From positions 1 through 20,836 of the forward strand of contig DLGT01000037.1 in the NCBI GenBank assembly GCA_002482845.1: a stretch of 20,836 nt of DNA, given 5' to 3'. A model generated the notes under the pieces. That model was not told where the DNA came from. It searched no databases and saw only the letters and a program-made list of their open reading frames with translations. This DNA comes from Saprospiraceae bacterium UBA7687. Lineage in GTDB: Bacteria; Bacteroidota; Bacteroidia; Chitinophagales; Saprospiraceae. Shown here piece by piece: positions 1 through 10,500 of this stretch. Position numbers and translations under genes: made by a program. Numbering within the stretch: position 1 is the first letter of the stretch; each line of letters opens with the position of its first letter.

Positions 1-1
1 G

Positions 2-292
2 CCATTCGTAAATTTCTATATGCCTAATGCTTTTACACCAAATAATGATGGGCTGAATGATGAATTAATACCAGTAGGCATCTTCAAAGGTGTCAATGAT
101 TATCATTTTTCAGTTTGGAATAGATGGGGAGATCGCATCTTTGAAACAGAAGACTTTAACACAGGATGGAATGGTCAGCGCAATAACACCGGCGAATTTG
201 CACCACCAGGTATGTACACCTTCATTATAAATTATATCAACAACTTTGGCAAACCTGAAGTATTAAAAGGTCACATTACCTTGATCAGATGA
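2..292 (+). CDS. C-terminal fragment of a secreted protein with T9SS type B (CHU_C, gliding motility-associated) sorting domain
   Basis: The reading frame is open from the first bases of the window, so the true start lies to the left; only 96 residues are visible, ending at TGA 290-292. The visible part is almost entirely one gliding motility-associated C-terminal domain (CHU_C/TIGR04131 type). It shows MPNAFTPNNDGLNDE near the start, then a VWNRWGDRIFET strand with GWNG, then APPGMYTF and a final GHITLIR. In this family the domain directs export through the type IX secretion system and surface attachment, so the protein is extracellular or outer-membrane bound. Its N-terminal function cannot be seen. 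The last 30 nt overlap the 3' end of the convergent hydrolase gene, leaving no room for a terminator between them. Recognition of the domain is secure; the identity of the full protein is unknown. Confidence 0.92.
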   Translation, partial: PFVNFYMPNAFTPNNDGLNDELIPVGIFKGVNDYHFSVWNRWGDRIFETEDFNTGWNGQRNNTGEFAPPGMYTFIINYINNFGKPEVLKGHITLIR

Positions 293-1294
293 GTCATTAG
301 ATAATAGCTCAAATTCATTCCCAATATGAAATAGTGCATCACCCAAAGATACTACACTAGCATTATTATGGCAAATGATATAACCACTATAAGTAGATAA
401 AACATCGACACTTTTACTTCCGAATGGATCCTTTATTTCTCCAAGCTTATCCCCTTTATTTACCAAATCGCCCGATCTCTTGCTCCAAATAAACAAGCCA
501 GCTGACACAGCGCGCACCCAGTTATTTTTTTTAATCACAACTCTTTCTTGCGTTTCTGTAACCACATTCTGATCGACTAAACCAAGACCTTTCATCACAT
601 TTTTAATGCCTGCCATACCCAGATCTATGGATAATTTATCCAATCTTATGGACTCTCCACCTTCATATACCACAGCAGGTACGCCCATATCATAAGCTGC
701 CCTTCTGAATGAGCTAGGTATTAGTGCTTGTTCCATCAATAATTTCACACCAAATTGTTTCGCTGTTTCAGATGCTACAGGATCACCTTTAAAATATCTG
801 ACATGGGGATAATTGTATCTAGCATCTCCACCAGTGTGAAAATCAAGGGCAATGTCCACATGCGGCAATATCTTTTTAGTCAAGATTCTAGCTACTCTTG
901 ATGCCAATGATCCATTAATATGTCCTGGGAAAGAACGATTTACATCTTTTCCGTCTGCTACATCCCTACTGAAATTAATAAATCCATACACATTAAGTAA
1001 TGGAATGACAATCACAGTACCACAAGTAATCTGATTATAGAAACCTTGTTCAATACTTCTTCTTACGATTTCGATACCATTAATCTCATTGCCATGCACG
1101 CCTCCAAGGACTAATAATGAAGGTCCTGCTTTACCAGTATGGAACACATGAGCATGAACGTTTATTCTATTGTCAGATGGTAATTTACCTGCATTTATAC
1201 GTAAGAGCGTAGATTGACCCGGCTTTATGATGGTGCCATCAATACAGAGTTCTTGGTCGGGATTTACCCTTGGTATAATTAAACTTTTCAGCAT
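263..1294 (-). CDS. Succinylglutamate desuccinylase/aspartoacylase (AstE/AspA) family zinc hydrolase
   Basis: This 343-residue protein resembles zinc-dependent deacylases/carboxypeptidases of the AstE/AspA family, which hydrolyse N-acyl-amino-acid or amino-acid amide bonds in the cytoplasm. The zinc site is visible as GGVHGNE (His67, Glu70) and DFHTGG (His153). DVNRSFPG (residues 117-124) supplies the usual substrate-binding Asn-Arg, and YEGGES (210-215) holds the likely catalytic Glu211. The last ~75 residues look like the beta-barrel lid domain of the family. It lies 35 nt downstream of the rimK-like gene on the same strand, so the two are probably cotranscribed. RimK ligases are often encoded next to a hydrolase of this type, suggesting that it processes or removes amino acids added by the ligase (inference). 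An AAAGGA stretch lies about 17 nt before the ATG, a poor Shine-Dalgarno spacing. The true substrate is unknown; a plain AstE of arginine catabolism is unlikely because no ast genes are nearby. Confidence 0.87.
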   Translation of the reverse strand: MLKSLIIPRVNPDQELCIDGTIIKPGQSTLLRINAGKLPSDNRINVHAHVFHTGKAGPSLLVLGGVHGNEINGIEIVRRSIEQGFYNQITCGTVIVIPLLNVYGFINFSRDVADGKDVNRSFPGHINGSLASRVARILTKKILPHVDIALDFHTGGDARYNYPHVRYFKGDPVASETAKQFGVKLLMEQALIPSSFRRAAYDMGVPAVVYEGGESIRLDKLSIDLGMAGIKNVMKGLGLVDQNVVTETQERVVIKKNNWVRAVSAGLFIWSKRSGDLVNKGDKLGEIKDPFGSKSVDVLSTYSGYIICHNNASVVSLGDALFHIGNEFELLSNDSSDQGNVTF

Positions 1295-1329
1295 ATTATT
1301 TGGATTATTTTCCTTTGATAAGACCGAAA

Positions 1330-2205
1330 CTATTTCCGGCTATCTTCTATGTATTTGATTATTTTTCCAGCAATATCAGCACCCGTAGTGCCTTCTATAC
1401 CTTCAAGTCCTGGAGATGCATTTACTTCCAAAACTAAGGGACCATTTACTGTTTTTAACATATCTACACCAGCTACTTTTAAGCCTAGTATTTCGACAGA
1501 TTTTAAGGCTGTTTCTTCTTCATCTGATGACAACTTTATTGCTTCTGCTGTGCCCCCACGATGGAGATTGGATCTGAAATCGCCTGGACGCGCTTGACGT
1601 TTCATAGCACCTACAATCTCACCATTGACTACAAATGCTCGGATATCTGCACCTTTTGCTTCCTTTATAAATTTTTGCATGATGACCTTTTCCTTCGTTG
1701 TGTGAAAAGCTTCCAGTATAGACTCAGCATTAGCTTTATTTTCAGCTAGAATTACGCCCATACCTTGTGTACCTGTGACGAGTTTTATGATAATAGGATA
1801 TGGTTCCATCTGCTCTAAAAGATAAGGAATCGTAAAGGGCGAACTACAATAAACCGTTTTGGGCACTCCTACCCCGTTGCTACCCAATATCTGTAAACAA
1901 CTGAGTTTGTCTCTTGCTTTTAAAAGTGGCTCAGCATGTAGGGTACTGAAAACACCTTGACTCTCAAACTGTCTAATCACAGCAGCACCGTAAATGGTAG
2001 CGGTGGATCCTATACGCGGAATGATGGCGTCGATGCGTTCTATAGCTTGATTGTTAAATAGCACCTTGGACTTACCTGATTCTATGATGAGATCACAAGC
2101 CATATGATCAATAACTCGGACATAGTGATTTCTTCTTCTGGCGGCATCGACCAGACTATGTGTACTGTAGAGTGATGCATTGCGCGATAGTATGACGATA
2201 TTCAT
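1330..2205 (-). CDS. rimK: RimK-type ATP-grasp alpha-L-glutamate ligase
   Basis: This 291-residue protein matches RimK in length (Escherichia coli RimK is 300 residues) and order of motifs. RimK adds glutamates to the C-terminus of ribosomal protein S6 with ATP; relatives make other poly-glutamate or amino-acid tags. It starts MNIVILSRNASLYST, as RimK does. The ATP-grasp fold shows the nucleotide-binding Lys141 in IIKLVTGTQGMGV, the ADIRAFVV strand (187-194), the loop MKRQARPGDFRSNLHRGG (201-218), and metal ligands Asp248, Glu260 and Asn262 in LEVNASPGLEGIE. An in-frame TTG at 2211 would add two residues, but the ATG at 2205 fits the family start. The AstE-like gene follows after 35 nt. A canonical Bacteroidota promoter lies about 180 nt upstream. 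S6 as the substrate is assumed from the family. Confidence 0.9.
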   Translation of the reverse strand: MNIVILSRNASLYSTHSLVDAARRRNHYVRVIDHMACDLIIESGKSKVLFNNQAIERIDAIIPRIGSTATIYGAAVIRQFESQGVFSTLHAEPLLKARDKLSCLQILGSNGVGVPKTVYCSSPFTIPYLLEQMEPYPIIIKLVTGTQGMGVILAENKANAESILEAFHTTKEKVIMQKFIKEAKGADIRAFVVNGEIVGAMKRQARPGDFRSNLHRGGTAEAIKLSSDEEETALKSVEILGLKVAGVDMLKTVNGPLVLEVNASPGLEGIEGTTGADIAGKIIKYIEDSRK

Positions 2206-2378
2206 GGCCAACGATATTCAATAAAAATGTTAAAGGTAATTATTCCCAGAATACATGAAGTAAAATTGGTGACAAAATCTTCTTAGGCACAGCGTACTAA
2301 TATGATTATCAATAATTCTGATCGAAGCCTTCTCCTATACAAATTGCTTATTAACATTAAAATTCACAAAAAACTTTA

Positions 2379-2405
2379 TTGTCACAAAGATAGTTGCTAC
2401 TTTGT
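2379..2405 (+). promoter_or_regulatory. Predicted promoter of the UMF1 transporter gene
   Basis: TTG (2379-2381), a 16-nt spacer and TACTTTGT (2398-2405) resemble the TAnnTTTG class with one mismatch. Transcription would start near 2411, ahead of the ATG at 2433. This argues against the in-frame TTG at 2394 as the start, since that codon would lie inside the promoter. The match is weaker than the opposing minus-strand promoter. Confidence 0.35.
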
Positions 2406-2414
2406 TCCATCAAA
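2385..2414 (-). promoter_or_regulatory. Predicted promoter of the rimK-astE-like operon
   Basis: On the minus strand TTTG (2414-2411), an 18-nt spacer and TATCTTTG (2392-2385) match the Bacteroidota primary sigma factor consensus TTTG-N17-19-TAnnTTTG exactly. Transcription would start near 2378 and leave a leader of roughly 170 nt before rimK. It overlaps the predicted promoter of the divergent transporter gene. This is a pattern match only. Confidence 0.55.
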
Positions 2415-2432
2415 ACAAAAAACAAGTACCTC

Positions 2433-3731
2433 ATGAGCAGTGTAATAATGAATAATAGAAAAACCATCAATGCATGGGCAATCTTTGACTGGGCTAATTC
2501 TGCATATGCCTTGGTCATATCAACTGCAATATTTCCTGTATATTTTATTAAATACACACCAGAAGAAATATCACTAGGGCCTTTAAATTTCTCAAATAGT
2601 TCATTATATTCTTTTGCCGTATCATTTTCATACGTTATTATTGCTTGCCTATCGCCTTTACTTTCGGGAATGGCAGATTTTAGTGGGAGACGTAAATTTT
2701 TTCTTAAGATATTTACATTAATTGGTTCGATAGCGTGTACTGCATTGTACTTCTTTAAAGGTGAACCTCAATTATGGCTAGGTACTTCAGCTTTTATTTT
2801 GGCAACGATAGGTTTTGCAGGAAGTATAGTATTTTATGATTCTTATTTGCCTTTGATTGTGACTGAAGATAGATATAATAAGGTAAGTGCCAAAGGTTAT
2901 ACTTACGGTTATATAGGCAGTGTTTTACTGTTGATTGTGATCTTATTAATGGTGCAAAAACCTGAATGGTTTGGGATCTCTGACGGACAAATGGGCTCAA
3001 GACTTGGATTTGCACTTGTGGGATTATGGTGGATAGGATTTGCTCAATATTCATTCAAACATCTACCTAAAGATACCGTGACTAAATTCACTTCTTCTAT
3101 GGTAAAAAATGGCTATAAAGAAATCTCATCCGCTTTTACAAAGGTGAAAGCTTCTGCCAATATAAAAACCTTCTTACTCGCCTTCTTTTTTTATAGTGCT
3201 GGAGTTCAAACAGTCATTTACCTTGCAGCTATTTTTGCTGAAAAAGAACTCGGTTTTGAAACAGCTGAATTGATTCTGTTGATTCTGCTATTACAACTTG
3301 TTGCTATTGGTGGTGCCTATTTTTTCTCTATTTTAGGAAATAAAAAAGGAAATAAATTTTCTATTTTGTGTATGATTGTGATCTGGATTTTAATTTGTGT
3401 AGGTGCATTTTTTACTTATGACAAACTTGTCTTTTACTTATTAGCATCTATGGTAGGTATAGTGATGGGCGGAATACAATCATTATCTAGAGCAAGCTAC
3501 TCAATGCTTCTGCCTGAAAAAGACCATGATACAACTTCCTATTTTAGTTTTTATGATGTCGTGTACAAATCTGCCATCGTAGGTGGTACATTTTTATTCG
3601 GAGTCGTAGATAATATTACCAATAACATGAGATACTCTGTTTTGGCATTAGCTTTTTGTTTTGTTGCAGGTTTTTACTTTATGTGGAAAACTACGATAAC
3701 CAGTAAGATACCTAAAGAAGAAATGATATAA
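2433..3731 (+). CDS. UMF1/Atg22-family MFS transporter
   Basis: This 432-residue polytopic membrane protein has about twelve hydrophobic segments. Its N-terminus carries the signature of the UMF1 (Atg22-like) branch of the major facilitator superfamily: INAWAIFDWANSAYALVIST. Other matching points are the LLSGMADFSGRRK loop after the second helix pair, DSYLPLIV, the SAKGYTYGYIGSVLLL segment and GGIQSLSRASYSMLLPE near the C-terminal half. Members are presumed inner-membrane effluxers; yeast Atg22 exports amino acids from vacuoles, while bacterial substrates are mostly unknown. The start could be ATG 2433 or ATG 2448; neither has a Shine-Dalgarno site. I chose 2433 because it follows the predicted transcription start closely. 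The gene stands alone on its strand, divergent from rimK. Family is confident, substrate is not. Confidence 0.88.
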   Translation: MSSVIMNNRKTINAWAIFDWANSAYALVISTAIFPVYFIKYTPEEISLGPLNFSNSSLYSFAVSFSYVIIACLSPLLSGMADFSGRRKFFLKIFTLIGSIACTALYFFKGEPQLWLGTSAFILATIGFAGSIVFYDSYLPLIVTEDRYNKVSAKGYTYGYIGSVLLLIVILLMVQKPEWFGISDGQMGSRLGFALVGLWWIGFAQYSFKHLPKDTVTKFTSSMVKNGYKEISSAFTKVKASANIKTFLLAFFFYSAGVQTVIYLAAIFAEKELGFETAELILLILLLQLVAIGGAYFFSILGNKKGNKFSILCMIVIWILICVGAFFTYDKLVFYLLASMVGIVMGGIQSLSRASYSMLLPEKDHDTTSYFSFYDVVYKSAIVGGTFLFGVVDNITNNMRYSVLALAFCFVAGFYFMWKTTITSKIPKEEMI

Positions 3732-4189
3732 AGTGGACTTAATAGATTGATTATGTAATATACTTTAGTTTCAAAGGAGTGCTGTTTATCATGATATTTC
3801 AAATTTAATCACATTCTCTAGCCCATCAATTTGGCAATGCTTCTTTTAAAAGTAGATGTACAAATTATGAGATTAATAAAACTTTAGAAAATAAACTTTT
3901 AAACCTTAAAACACTGAAATAACTTTTCGCTGATTGGTTTTAGTTGTGTTGAAAGAAGGAAGGAATCGACTGAGCAGCGGCCTGAATGGGCGACCCTTAA
4001 GCGATTCTTGGGATAAAAAAAGAGTTCCAAAAATATTTCCCTCATCAGTCTTCGCTGCTCTTAGCATAATGGTCGAAAGATGAAAGGAATCGACTGAGGA
4101 GTGGCCTGAAAGGTCGACCCTTAAGCGATTCAGACTGAAAACAAAATATCTTTCGCTCATCAGTCTTCGTTGCACTCAACTTAATGTGG

Positions 4190-4208
4190 CTGAAGCTTCC
4201 AGCTTCAG
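4190..4208. repeat. Perfect 8-bp hairpin
   Basis: CTGAAGCT at 4190-4197 and AGCTTCAG at 4201-4208 are perfectly complementary with a TCC loop. It follows directly after the second tandem-repeat unit. Short palindromes of this sort resemble REP-type elements, but no REP family is claimed. Confidence 0.7.
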
Positions 4209-4262
4209 AAAAATATCAAAAGTCTAATTTACTGGAAACCAAACGAGACGTTTGAACTAACC

Positions 4263-4288
4263 TAAGCTTAGCGAGGACGCTAAGCTTA
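4263..4288. repeat. Perfect 10-bp hairpin
   Basis: TAAGCTTAGC (4263-4272) and GCTAAGCTTA (4279-4288) form a perfect 10-bp stem with loop GAGGAC. No U-tract follows on either strand, so it is not an obvious terminator. Confidence 0.75.
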
Positions 4289-4312
4289 TCGGAGAGAGTC
4301 TGCCCTATTGGA

Positions 4313-4332
4313 CTTGCAAACTTGTTTGCAAG
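4313..4332. repeat. Perfect 8-bp hairpin with 4-nt loop
   Basis: CTTGCAAA (4313-4320) and TTTGCAAG (4325-4332) pair perfectly around loop CTTG. It is part of the same hairpin series that ends at the third half-unit of the tandem repeat. Confidence 0.7.
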
Positions 4333-4432
4333 CACCACGGTTATTGACTGCCGCTCATCAGTCTTCGTTGCACTCAGCATAATGGTCGAAAGGAATTAAA
4401 ATATTGTCAGCAGAATGCGCACTTAAAAGTGA

Positions 4433-4469
4433 AATGGCTCTAGACTTACTATGTAAATCTAAAGCCATT
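4433..4469. repeat. Long imperfect stem-loop downstream of the giant protein gene
   Basis: The arms AATGGCT-c-TAGA-c-TTAC (4433-4449) and GTAA-a-TCTA-a-AGCCATT (4453-4469) pair at 15 of 17 positions around a TAT loop; both mismatches are C against A. It lies about 56 nt past the stop codon of the giant gene. It could be a 3'-end stabilising or termination structure, though no U-rich tail follows. Confidence 0.65.
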
Positions 4470-4478
4470 ATCGGATCT

Positions 4479-4504
4479 AATGATTGCTTAATTAAACAAT
4501 CATT
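4479..4504 (-). terminator. Possible 3'-end hairpin of the giant protein gene
   Basis: AATGATTG (4479-4486) and CAATCATT (4497-4504) form a perfect 8-bp stem with a 10-nt loop, only 20 nt after the stop codon of the minus-strand giant gene. The transcript side lacks a run of U, so an intrinsic terminator is uncertain. Confidence 0.3.
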
Positions 4505-4524
4505 GGGAAAACTGTTGCTACTTC

Positions 4525-7500
4525 CTATTTATGTAAATAGATCATTTTTTTGGTTGCCTTTTGGCCATTGCTTTCTAATTCGTAGAACATTACAGCTTGC
4601 ACATCAAACTCATCAGCTGATAAGACAACTTCATTTTTGCCTTTAACAAATGTGCCACTAATGATTTTCAGAGTCTTACCTGTGATGTCGAAAATCGTCA
4701 AAGTTGCATCTCCATCTTCTGGCAAACTAAAATAAATAGTTGTCGACGAAGCAAAAGGATTTGGATTGTTTTGACCGAGTGCAAATTCACTAGAATTACG
4801 CTCTCTAATGATGAGTTCAACATTCATCGCTTCAAGATTGTGGGTATATGCTTCAGATCTTGTAATATCTGATGATAATGTAATACTATTCGCAATGCTA
4901 CCATTTGCATTTGCTTCAAATTCAACTGTAAAAAGAACGTCATTGTCACTAAATGTTGTCGCATCAAAAGTATTCCAACTGAATGCAATGTGACCATCTT
5001 TAACATTTATATTATCAGCATTGACTTTCATCGCGCCTGCTTCTATGGTATTATAACTCAACTTAGAAACATCAAAATTGAAGGTCCACTGTGCTCCGAA
5101 CATCTCTTTAAAGTTGTCCGCAGTGATCGGTACTCTTACGGTTTCCCCTTTTTGATACGATTGGTCAATTGTAACTAAAGAAAGTTTTTCTGCCTTTCTA
5201 TTCTCTGTGTCATTACTTTTGGCATTGGTCGTGGCAGAACCATTGACGTCACCGATTTTGACAGCTACAAAATTATTCTGCATATACGATTGATGTATAG
5301 TATCAAGTCTGACAAATTCATTTGCTGCATACACATTCGCAAAGTCATTTATATCTATCGCTTTATCTACAAATCTCCATGAAGTATTCTTAGGGAATTT
5401 AGCATAAACACCTAAAATCAACTTTCTCAATTCTACAAGGTCTGCTGCTGTTATCTTTTGGTCATTATTGATATCTGCAGCTTTAAATTTATATGGTGAA
5501 TCTAACTCATTGATGCCTAAGATATGTCTTTGTATCATGACTACATCAAGCGTAGAGATCCCATTCGCATGGTCGACATCTTTATCAGGTATGACTGTAT
5601 ACGAAGTACCTGGAGTAACAGCTTCAAATTCAAAATATCCATTAACATCTGTTTTGGTTGCAATAAATTCTTGACTAACCATATTTTTCAAAATGACAAT
5701 GACATCCGATACCATTCTACTATTTTCAGTACCTATGTTTCCAGCTATTCTAGAGCCTACGCAAGATGTACCATTTGCCTGAACAAATAATGTTACTGAA
5801 CAGAAATCTGTATTGCCACTCGCATCCCATACACTCATTTTCTCTTCATTAGATCCCAAATCATCACAAGTAAAGAGTTTGGCAGATGAACATGTAGCTG
5901 GCACCCATCTTTGGTAAACACCATTTGCATAAGCTTCTAACAAAGTTGCATTTGTGGTCGGCCAAGCAGCTACAATAATTCCGTCTTTGTCAAACAAAAC
6001 TTCATTGATCGTAACAGGTGGTTTAAATCCGTCAAATGTAAATTTCAAACCACAACCCGTAAGTGGACAATTGTCAAATGAACCTTTGTCATAATCTTTT
6101 GCCCATAACTCTACCTGACCAAGTGTCGGCATGATTACGGTGGTGATTTCAGATATACAATATGGTGTAGGTTTTTTCTTATCGATCACTCTGAAAACAT
6201 AACTACAGGTAGACTGATTGCCACACATATCTTCTACAGTCCATATAATATTGTGCGTACCTACCGGAAAACTACCTGAAGCATTACTTGAAGTGCCAGT
6301 GATAAAAGGACCGATGCCGTCATTTGCTACATCAATAGTGTACGTCCATCTCAATTTGTCACTAGGTGTACAATCACTCGCTGAATTGGTCAATGTAACC
6401 TGTGCAGAACAATTATCCGCAAATGTTTCTGTATCTCCTTTAGAACAGTTTTGTAATATAGGAGCATCATTTTCGGAAACAGCAATGGTCTGCGTAAATG
6501 TCCACATATTAACACCCAACACTGGTGATGATGGATATAATGCTCCATTTACATCTGTATTCGGTGCAAACTTACACCAGTCTATCACCGTCCATTTTCT
6601 CAAAATCTTAAAGCATACACCATCTACAAATGGTATTATCTGATCTTCAAAAGTTTTTGCTACGGCACTACACGCGTTATTACCCAATTCTGGTTCGCCT
6701 GTATTCGATGGGTTAATATCAGCATTCATACATCCTGTCATCGACCTTCGTTCTAGGTTTTTCCATGTCACCCCATTTGCATATGGCGAAGGGGCTACGT
6801 ATAGGACTGGTCCGTTATATGGCGTATTATTTCTGACTGTTATTCTTTGTGTACATTCTGCCTTATTACCAGCTTTGTCGGTCGCAGTAAACGTCCTTGT
6901 GATGATTCCTTGACCACATTCGCTAATGGTTCCAATATTTTTCCAAGACAATGTCACATCTGCACAGTTATCGCTAAAATAAGGTACATTAATAGGACTC
7001 GCAGAAAAGATAGGCTTGCCAAGCACGTTGACAGATGTATCAGCACCGCAAGTGATAGTAACATTTGATGGACAAGTAATCACAGGTGGTACTTTATCTT
7101 GTACATTAGTAATGACCATACAAGAATTCTCATTGCCTGAAAGATCTTTTACTTTAAGTTCTACCATAACATCAACGCCTACATCGCTACAACAAAACTC
7201 TACAAAGGGTCCAAATGGGTTTGAATTTTCATCTGTAGAACCATTAGAATTACAACCACTCGTCAATCTTCTGACAGAGAATGTAACTGCAGAACAATTA
7301 TCGTGACTACCATCATCAAATGTCTCTGCATATATTAAAGCTTTGCCATTTACGGAAAGTGTTACCACAGTGACTTCATCACAAATAGGTGTTGGTTTGA
7401 TTTTATCAAGAACCGTTACTTCTGTAAAACAATAAGAAAAATTATCACATTCATCAGTCACTGTATATCGCAACCATGTACGACCTAAAGGCAATTCTTT

Positions 7501-10500
7501 TATCGTATAATTATTGCCAGTTGCTACCACATTATCTGTGAGATATTGTCCATTGACAGGTGGCAATCCATTTGCATCAGCCAATAAATATGCTACAGTC
7601 CATGTCGTGGAATTACAATCACTGATAACAATAGGCGCTGGTACAATAAAGTCTCCTGTACAGCTATGATCTTGTGTGAAAATTTCAAAATTTTGGTCTA
7701 TCGGACATGTAACCACAGGACCTTCTGTATCTTTGACCGCAATCAATTGTGTATGCTTTAATATGATACTATTACACCAATCTACCATAGACCAATCTCT
7801 AATAACTTTATAAGTATTACCGCATAAAGGCAACTGCGAATCATGATATGTGACGTTTATTCTACAATAATTATTTGAAATCAAATCAACTGAGCTTGCA
7901 AAAGCTAAATCTAGACCACCTATTTGAGGTATTCCTGTTTCTGAAGGATCGGGTTTGCCATTTCTATTAAAATCCCATGCTGGATAAGTAGGTGCAACCC
8001 TACAACTTAATTCTATATTAGCTGGCCAAACTACACGATTGATATTGACCGATTTATAATAAACTCTGAAAGTACAAGGAGCGGAAGTATTTCCATATTT
8101 ATCCTTTGCTACATATCTCAATTCTCTGACTGCAATAATGCTATCTAGTCTACCACATTCTAATTCTGTCAGTACATCACTAATCAATTGGATAGTAGCC
8201 GTCGGATCACATGCATCTACAAAAAATGGCGTAGGTACTACAAAATTATTATTCATACAACTCACCGTATAATCATCTGGGCAAGTGATGACTGGTGGCA
8301 ACTTATCTTCTATTTTTATGGTAGACCAACAAGAGTTTCCGTTCACAATATCAAAGGCATATACCGTTAAAACTTGTCCTATATATGCAGACGTTATTGG
8401 ATTGGGCACTACCCTATTTTGGCTATCTACAATTCTAATGCTAATCCTAGATTCAAATCTGACATCTTCTAATACCATATCAGGTGTGATAAGTGCTTCA
8501 CAAGTATGGTCTAAGGAAATATTTACTAAATCATTACATGCTAAAATAGGATCTCCTTCTAATTCAATAATTGCAGATGCAGATAACGTGGCACAAGTCC
8601 TAGCAACATCAGTTGAATCAAAAGAGATGACTCTAAACTGTCTGCGATCATCGTCTGCGATTACTTTATCCAAACAAAACTCAGCGCCTGTCGCTCCTGG
8701 AATATCTACAAATATGTTATTGACGCTTTGTTGCCATTGGAGTGTTAAAGGTACACCTAATGTATTATCGATAGCCACATTAAAACAAATATCTTCTTGA
8801 TCTAAAATAGCTATGATATTATGAGGTGAAGCTATGAGCGTAGGTTGTGGTGTAAAGTCTAATTCAACCACAGATACGCCTACACAACCATCTGTCGCTA
8901 CCAATTGTCCAAAAATACGAACTAATTGATTGGTATAAACATTCAAATCTCCTTGTGGTGTAACAACTCCATTGGACGAATTGACGGCACCATTCCCATT
9001 ATGGAAAATGATTTTTCCAGTGATAGGATTTGAGCCTTTCATGGCATCCAAGTAGGTGTTATGAAATGATGCTACTAGGTTTCCGTTATCGCCATTATTT
9101 ATGATCCCATCACCATTGCCAGTTGGATCCATTTCGTTTTTAAATTCAGGGGTATTTATTTGTTTGCCTTGCACTCTCATGGATGGAGGAACGCATTCAG
9201 ATCTAGCGATGCTACTTCCATTTAACTGACAAATACTGACTACTGCAAAGTCTTCGCCATCTTCATCATCCATATCGTCGCCGAGGGAACATTCATTTGG
9301 GAATAACGATGCATTCATGCTATCACATATCTCGTCATCCTTTTCAGGTAATTTCGCAGGTGGATTATTGAGTGGAGGAAGAATTTCATCTTCATCTATT
9401 GGATTATCCTTAGTTCTTAAAGACGCTCCATAAGGAACTTCACTTTGCTTAGATGAAATAAGGACCGTATTGACCATAAACATACTTTCTGTATTCGGTT
9501 TTATAGAAAGTATAACTTTTAAATTAACCTTTTGACCAGCATTAATCCTATTTATGACTGTATGTAAAGAATCATTGATGCCAGCTGTCCAATTATTGTC
9601 ATTACCCGTAAGTGCAGCCGTATTTTGTCCCACATTATACTGCATATTAACATCAAGAATGTCGGAAATCCTTACGTTTGTGGCATTTATAGTTCCTTGA
9701 TTAAAAACTTCAATGTTAAAGATAACAGTATCACCAGGGTAATATTGTTTATTCGGTAAAGCCACTCGCTTTCTGATGGCAAGGTCAAAACATGATTTCA
9801 TATCTATTGTAGTAGTAGCAGTAGAGAGACAATTATTTTGATCTCTTATTTCTACCCCTAGTGTTACGATACCAGGCTTTAAACACCAAGTAGAAAAATC
9901 TTGGACAGCATCATTGGTCGTACCAATTAAATTAATATTGGTAGCCATAGTAGAGCCTGCATTTGTCAGTGTCCAATTATAATTAAAAGTACCTGTTCCA
10001 CCTGTAGGCGCTGCAAATACTTGGGTATCAAAATCTAGACAGACTTTTGCTGGATTTACATTGGGAGAGATAGCTGTAGGTTGATTAATGTTGATCGAGC
10101 ACATGGTGATACAGTTGTTAGCATCAGTGACCGTGAGTGAGTAAACTCCTGCTGATAGACCAGTTATGGTAGAAGATGTATTAGAAGTTGGCCCATTAGT
10201 TGCCCCATTGCTCCACGCATATCTATAAGGCAATGTACCTCCTACTACGTTTGCTGTTGCTATGCCACTTCCATTTTGGAAACATGTCAAATCCGTTTTT
10301 TGAATTGAACACGTCAGTTGTTGTGGTTGAATGATTGTAAATGAGCAACTATCTATACAGCCATTCCCATCCCTTACATATACTTCAAAATCTCGTGATA
10401 AAATGGCTGGATCATTGCCAACACCCAAGCCTGTAAAAGTATTTGATGCGTGGAATGGACCAGATAAACTATTCAAGCTATAGCCGAATGGGCCAACAGC

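Larger units (their letters stand above)
3961..4391. repeat. Intergenic tandem repeat, two full units plus a third half unit
   Basis: A 47-nt block occurs at 3961-4007 and 4085-4131. The copies share AGGAATCGACTGAG at the left, GGCCTGAA in the middle and CGACCCTTAAGCGATTC at the right, with only a few differences. Its ends GAATCG and CGATTC are complementary. A second ~38-nt block occurs at 4041-4079, 4156-4186 (degenerate at its end) and 4354-4391; it contains CTCATCAGTCTTCG and, in the first and third copies, CATAATGGTCGAAAG. The units alternate with a period of about 115-124 nt. The third unit lacks the 47-nt block; hairpins stand in its place. The family is not recognised. Confidence 0.8.
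3732..4524. other. Non-coding interval with tandem repeats and hairpins between UMF1 and the giant protein gene
   Basis: No credible gene was found in these 793 nt. The first ~220 nt are AT-rich without clear structure. From about 3955 to 4391 there is a repeat array (listed separately), and from 4190 to 4504 there are five inverted repeats. An open frame of 89 codons on the minus strand (3906-4175) simply runs through the repeats. No convincing U-tailed terminator for either flanking gene was found. Confidence 0.7.

Noticed and set aside
3906..4175. 89-codon minus-strand ORF between UMF1 and the giant gene
   Set aside because: It runs straight through the tandem repeat units, and the two halves of its product simply reflect the repeated DNA; no family resemblance.
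3961..4391. CRISPR array
   Set aside because: Only two to three long alternating units with non-uniform spacing and no cas genes nearby.
6218..6643. 141-codon plus-strand ORF
   Set aside because: It is antisense to a HYR-like part of the giant protein; treated as a shadow frame.
8285..8800. 171-codon plus-strand ORF
   Set aside because: It is antisense to the giant protein gene and has no recognisable domain; the minus frame is clearly coding.
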